Part shown: positions 25,591 through 64,000 of the stretch, piece after piece | Numbering within the stretch: the first letter of the stretch is position 1 | Layout: each line of letters begins with the position of its first letter | Origin: Unio delphinus | Lineage: Eukaryota > Mollusca > Bivalvia > Unionida > Unionidae | Assembly (NCBI GenBank): GCA_029339505.1 | Contig: JAQISU010000041.1 | Coordinates: 3,310,501-3,374,500, forward strand | Length of the DNA stretch: 64,000 bases | Direction of reading: 5' to 3' | Translations under genes and position numbers: made by a program | Notes under the pieces: generated by a model | What the model was told of the DNA's origin: nothing | The model's database searches: none | What the model saw: the letters and a program-made list of their open reading frames with translations, nothing else

Positions 25591-26166
25591 TTCATGAAGA
25601 TACAATTTAGTGGGATCTAAATTCCCAATACACAATTATACTATTTCATTAAGAATGTAATTTTGTGGAAATTTCTTACCCACATTAAAAAAAAAATTTC
25701 AATCCTGAACATTTCTAATTTTAAAGTAATCTATTTCCTTGAACCTGACTTTAAAACAAAACAATTAAAACAATCTGACATCATTAAATCTCATCTACAA
25801 TCTGATTTATGTAATGTGCACTACATTATGAAACATCTTTGATCATACCTCGTTATAAAATAGTTTCTCTAATTATGTCCAGCCTTTCTAATGAACCACA
25901 TAATTACTATGAATCCCATTGGCATGTTTTGACCACAATCTTTCAATGGACACTTCCTTAAAATAAGTGTACATTGTTGCATCATTGTTAGAATTTGGAT
26001 GTAAGTGTGCTGCTTTTCAGATAACAATTTTTCTTGGTTACTAAAAGGCTATACAATTTCCATATCTCCAAGATCAATGTATGATTTTCAATGAATTACT
26101 CTTGCAGTGACAAAACTTGGTATCTTAAAAGTTTTATGTTATAAATTAATTATTGTTTTTGTGCTA

Positions 26167-26172
26167 TTTATT
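26167..26172 (-). terminator. candidate AVL9 polyadenylation signal
   Basis: AATAAA on the minus strand lies about 280 bp past the AVL9 stop. The AT-rich context offers other candidates, so this is only the nearest canonical one. Confidence 0.3.
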
Positions 26173-26452
26173 GTTTAGCACTTTTGTGATATCTGTAAAG
26201 TATATGTTTTTGTTGTTGTTTAGAAATTACACTGAATCAGGTCTATTACATCATAATGCGTAGAACAAATTCAATCGCTATTTTTAAAAAAATTGTTAAC
26301 TGTAACACATGGATTTTGATACTGTAATATCATAAAAGTCCACACAAAACAGGACTTTTATGTTTATCTCATGTGTATGTTAAATACCCGGTAAAATATA
26401 TATAATTAACATTTTTGCATGTTCAGAAAATATTCATAGATTGGTCATTCAT

Positions 26453-59455
<33,003 letters not shown>

Positions 59456-59894
59456 CTGTAAATATTAAAATTATATCTTACTAGCAAAATAATTCTGTGC
59501 AGTAATGGCACGTGGAAACATGACACAGAATCTTAACTGCAACCACAAATACATCTTTAATCTGCTAATTTTATTGTCATAATCAAAAGTTTAAATGAGT
59601 TGAGTGGAAGCAAATTATCTTACGTATATTAAATAGATACTCAGGGATAAATCATTAAATAAAAATCTGAATGATCAGTCATAAAACCATGATCCCAGAT
59701 ACTGAATCTGTATTCTGAAAAACTAGGGTCATTTGTAAAACATTAAACTGTAATGACATGTGCAGTTAATTAACAAAATTGTAAAAACTGCTTGTCACAG
59801 ATGTATGCCACACGTGATATGTTTATTTAAAACACAATCTTTAACTTAATAGAAATGACATAATGTGCCAGAAAATCTGGGTCTATGCAGTTTG

Positions 59895-60060
59895 TTAGGA
59901 GTAATCAGTTAGGACTAATCAGTTAGGATTAATCAGTTAGGAGTAATCAGTTAGGAGTAATCAGTTAGGACTAATCAGTTAGGAGTAATCAGTTAGGAGT
60001 AATCAGGAGTAATCAGTTAGGAGTAATCAGGAGCAATCAGTTAGGAGTAATCAGTGGAAC
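59895..60060. repeat. 14-bp minisatellite
   Basis: The unit is aatcagttaggagt, about 11 copies. Confidence 0.93.
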
Positions 60061-60429
60061 AAACAATACAGACCCTTATTTGCCAGCACAACACTCGATC
60101 TGAAAAATTTGCTATTACTGCCCTTTCAAGTTCCAGGCCATAATTTATTTCTCCATGGACAAGTAACACTGCAAACACTGCTCACCTGAACAAACAAATT
60201 TCCGACTTAAAGGATTTTTACACCTTTGCTTAACTGTCGTATAGAGGAAATTATCAAAATTTGTTAAATAATGCCATTTTGAACATGATAAAAGAATACA
60301 AGATTATGCTTCACCATGTTTTCTACAACCCATGTTATATATTGATATGGGGACTGAATTTGTCAGGTTTAATGCAATTTTTCAGCATATGATATGTTAT
60401 ACATAATGTTCATGAAAGACTTATCTAAA

Positions 60430-62628
60430 GTATTCATTCACTGAATGGCTACATAAATTGTACTTCTTATGTATAGAATTCATTCAATGAATGGCTATAT
60501 AACCTGTACATTTTATCTAAAGTATTCATTCAATAAATTGCTATATAACCTGTACTTTTTATCTAAAGTATTCATTCAATAAATTGCTATATAACCTGTA
60601 CTTTTTATCTAAAGTATTCATTCAATAAATTGCTATATAACCTGTACTTTTTATCTAAAGTATTCATTCAATAAATTGCTATATAACCTGTACTTCTTAT
60701 CTATAGAATTCATTCACTGAATGGCTATATAACCTGTACTTCTTATCTATAGAATTCATTCACTGAATGGCTATATAACCTGTACTTCTCATCTATAGTA
60801 TTCATTCACTGAATGGCTACATAAATTGTACTTCTTATCTATAGAATTCATTCAATGAATTGCTATATAACCTGTACTTCTCATCTATAGAATTCATTCA
60901 CTGAATGGCTATATAACCTGTACTTCTCATCTATAGAATTCATTCACTGAATGGCTACATAGCCTGTACTTCTTATCTATAGACTTCATTCAATGAATGG
61001 CTACATAACCTGTACTTCTCATCTATAGAATTCATTCACTGAATGGCTATATAACCTGTACTTCTCATCTATAGAATTCATTCACTGAATGGCTATATAA
61101 CCTGTACTTTTTATCTAAAGTATTCATTCAATGAATGGCTATATAACCTGTACTTCTCATCTATAGAATTCATTCACTGAATGGCTATATAACCTGTACT
61201 TCTCATCAATAGAATTCATTCACTGAATGGCTACATAACCTGTACTTCTTATCTATAGAATTCATTCACTGAATGGCTATATAACCTGTACTTCTCATCT
61301 ATAGAATTCATTCAATAAATTGCTATATAACCTGTACTTCTCATCTTCTGAATTCATTCACTGAATGGCTATATAACCTGTACTTCTTATCTATAGAATT
61401 CATTCACTGAATGGCTACATAACCTGTACTTCTTATCTATAGAATTCATTCACTGAATGGCTATATAACCTGTACTTTTTATCTAAAGTATTCATTCAAT
61501 GAATTGCTATATAACCTGTACTTCTCATCTATAGAATTCATTCAATGAATGGCTATATAACCTGTACATCTCATCTATAGAATTCATTCAATGAATGGCT
61601 ATATAACCTGTACTTCTCATCTATAGAATTCATTCACTGAATGGCTATATAACCTGTACTTCTCATCTATAGAATTCATTCACTGAATGGCTATATAACC
61701 TGTACTTTTTATCTAAAGTATTCATTCAATGAATGGCTATATAACCTGTACTTCTCATCTATAGAATTCATTCACTGAATGGCTATATAACCTGTACTTC
61801 TTAATTCTTATCTATAGAATTCATTCACTGAATGGCTACATAACCTGTACTTCTTATCTATAGAATTCATTCACTGAATGGCTATATAACCTGTACTTCT
61901 CATCTATAGAATTCATTCAATAAATTGCTATATAACCTGTACTTCTCATCTTCTGAATTCATTCACTGAATGGCTATATAACCTGTACTTCTTATCTATA
62001 GAATTCATTCACTGAATGGCTACATAACCTGTACTTCTTATCTATAGAATTCATTCACTGAATGGCTACATAACCTGTACTTCTTATCTATAGAATTCAT
62101 TCAATGAATGGCTATATAACCTGTACATCTTATCTATAGAATTCATTCACTGAATGGCTACATAACCTGTACTTCTTATCTATAGAATTCATTTAATGAA
62201 TGGCTATATAACCTGTACTTCTTATCTATAGAATTCATTCACTGAATGGCTATATAACCTGTACTTCTTATCTATAGAATTCATTCACTGAATGGCTACA
62301 TAACCTGTACTTCTTATCTATAGAATTCATTAAATGAATGGCTATATAACCTGTACATCTTATCTATAGAATTCATTCACTGAATGGCTACATAACCTGT
62401 ACTTCTTATCTATAGAATTCATTTAATGAATGGCTATATAACCTGTACTTCTCATCTATAGAATTCATTCACTGAATGGCTACATAACCTGTACTTCTTA
62501 TCTATAGAATTCATTTAATGAATGGCTATATAACCTGTACTTCTTATCTATAGAATTCATTCACTGAATGGCTAGATAACCTGTACTTCTTATCTATAGA
62601 ATTCATTCACTGAATGGCTATATAACCT
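60430..62628. repeat. 46-bp EcoRI-bearing satellite, about 48 copies
   Basis: The core is ctgaatggctatataacctg, then tacttctcatctatagaatt and cattca. It is the longest array in the window. Most units keep GAATTC and an inverted ATTCA...TGAAT motif. Confidence 0.97.
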
Positions 62629-62629
62629 G

Positions 62630-63340
62630 TAGACTGGCTGTATATTGTAGCATCAGTCATTGGATAATATTTTTAATCTCTTACACCATGATTCCTAGTT
62701 AGCTAACTGTCTGTTTCTGCTGTAGAACTTTTCTACACACAGCCAGACCCTGAAATGGGTTCATTCCAGAAATGGAAAAGTTAGGCTCTTTTGTCTCTAA
62801 AAGGTCAAAAAATCAGGTCATTTAGAGAAAAGATAGTCACAAACACCTTCACCGGTTTCTAGTTTTTTTGAAGAATTTAAAACATGTATCATTATCACTG
62901 GCTATCATGTTATGGAGTCATTATGTACCACAATAAATATTATATTTTCTAGCATTATACGTTTTGAATCAGTCTTTGTGTAGTCAGACTAGAGCATGGT
63001 TCTGCAATTTCTTTGTATGATAAAAGAATCATATCTTCTGTCCTGGACATTCTAAAACTGTAGCAACCTTTGCAAGGGTCTGATTCAATGATGACTGATT
63101 AAAAGTACAGTACAGCTCAAGAGTATTTTCGGAACCCAACACATCGTGGTGTAGAGTGAGTACAGAGGATTAAGAGAAACTGCCATCTCTCAACACATCC
63201 TGAAGGAGTTGTCACAGTAGCTTGCGGAAAATTGTTATGCACACACCAATTTCTCGTGAAGTTGTTGAGGATGAGCACCACAGAGTGGACATGGTTTCTA
63301 TTAAATGGGCATCGCTTACTGTGTATAGTCCCAGCAAGCA
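62630..63340. other. unannotated stretch right of the EcoRI satellite
   Basis: 63117-63341 has more CpG than its surroundings and a 74-codon minus frame. I could not match it to AVL9 or a known domain. A decayed transposon fragment is possible. Confidence 0.35.
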
Positions 63341-63344
63341 TGTT

Positions 63345-63345
<1 letters not shown>

Positions 63346-63377
<32 letters not shown>
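63346..63377. repeat. (GA)n microsatellite
   Basis: About 16 units. Confidence 0.95.
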
Positions 63378-63381
<4 letters not shown>

Positions 63382-63894
63382 CAATTTATTTACATTATCA
63401 GATGATTGAACATACTTCCTAGCTCTAATGATGTCAATGTAATAGATTGGATGCCAAATAAATTTTAGAAAATATTAAAATAGTTACAACCCACTGAAAA
63501 CTTTGCAATTACTGTAACTGTACTTTTTCTATTACAAAAAGCTAATTAACACCTAAAGCAACAAGTTTACACATTGACTTTATCCAAAAATATCTGAACA
63601 AACGTATGCGCTAACTTGACAAGACTTTGTTGATCATTTCTTGAAAAATACAAAGTTATGCTACTCTTTAAACATGTAAAATAATCCTCTATGGTATGAA
63701 CATTTCAATTCCTGCTTCCATTTAAAACAACAAACAAAAACAAAAACTAAAATACTGAATTTACACTTAAATGCAAACCACGCTTTTAGTCCTTAAATGA
63801 CCCTCTCATGAGGCTGAATATACATTTACAAAGCAACAAACTTTAGTTTAATTTTGATTGCATATATATTGTATTGGACTTGTCATTTAATTAT

Positions 63895-64000
63895 AGTTCG
63901 TTCAATGTTATCAATTATCAATGTTAACCTTTCAATGTTATCAATTATCAATGTTAACCTTTCAATGTTATCAATTATCAATGTTAACCTTTCAATGTTA
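63895..64000. repeat. 29-bp minisatellite running off the window end
   Basis: The unit is ttcaatgttatcaattatca + atgttaacc, with at least 3.5 copies. Confidence 0.93.

Noticed and set aside
60430..62628. Regular array resembling CRISPR repeats and spacers
   Set aside because: Head-to-tail units have no unique spacers, and the context is eukaryotic.
63117..63341. 74-codon minus frame as a possible AVL9 upstream exon
   Set aside because: No AVL9 N-terminal motif and no convincing splice borders at a consistent phase.

Overview
This is an AT-rich, intron- and repeat-dominated eukaryotic window. tRNA-headed SINEs, a DIRS-type tyrosine-recombinase retrotransposon, CR1/L2-like LINEs, pogo-type MITEs, a Polinton-like ATPase relic and very abundant minisatellites together suggest a marine lophotrochozoan, most likely a mollusc. 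The species cannot be fixed from the sequence. No bacterial-style operons, rRNA genes or convincing functional tRNA genes were seen.

Only one host protein-coding gene is convincingly present: the minus-strand 3' two thirds of AVL9, a DENN-like late secretory pathway protein. I assembled nine exons by hand between 59455 and 26453. All junctions have GT/AG borders and compatible phases, giving 1410 nt, or 469 codons plus a stop. The N-terminal (upstream DENN) exons lie beyond the right edge. The sequence between exons is almost entirely tandem repeats and transposon relics.

Layout: 0-18 kb is a transposon graveyard. It holds a SINE relic (1.7-2.1 kb), a broken viral-type packaging ATPase (4.0-4.5 kb), and a decayed LINE (6.0-11.4 kb) interrupted by a 1-kb TIR element and a perfect 102-bp palindrome. 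It also holds a second, CR1/L2-like LINE (12.7-14.1 kb) with a SINE inserted in it, and several tRNA-Leu-like SINEs, two of them head to head. From 18.4 kb to the right edge, more than 20 different minisatellite families (14 to about 85 bp units) fill the 3' flank and introns of AVL9, with MITEs, SINEs and one DIRS element (48.4-52.8 kb) between them. CpG looks much rarer in this minisatellite/gene half than in the left part.

Most long open frames in the window are products of arrays whose unit is a multiple of three (33, 36, 39, 48, 51, 60 bp) and are not genes. I found no clearly new biological system. The most unusual structures are decoy splice sites in arrays flanking one AVL9 exon, a minisatellite that amplified together with a captured SINE, the palindrome, and the DIRS element with its inverted ends and internal complementary region preserved.
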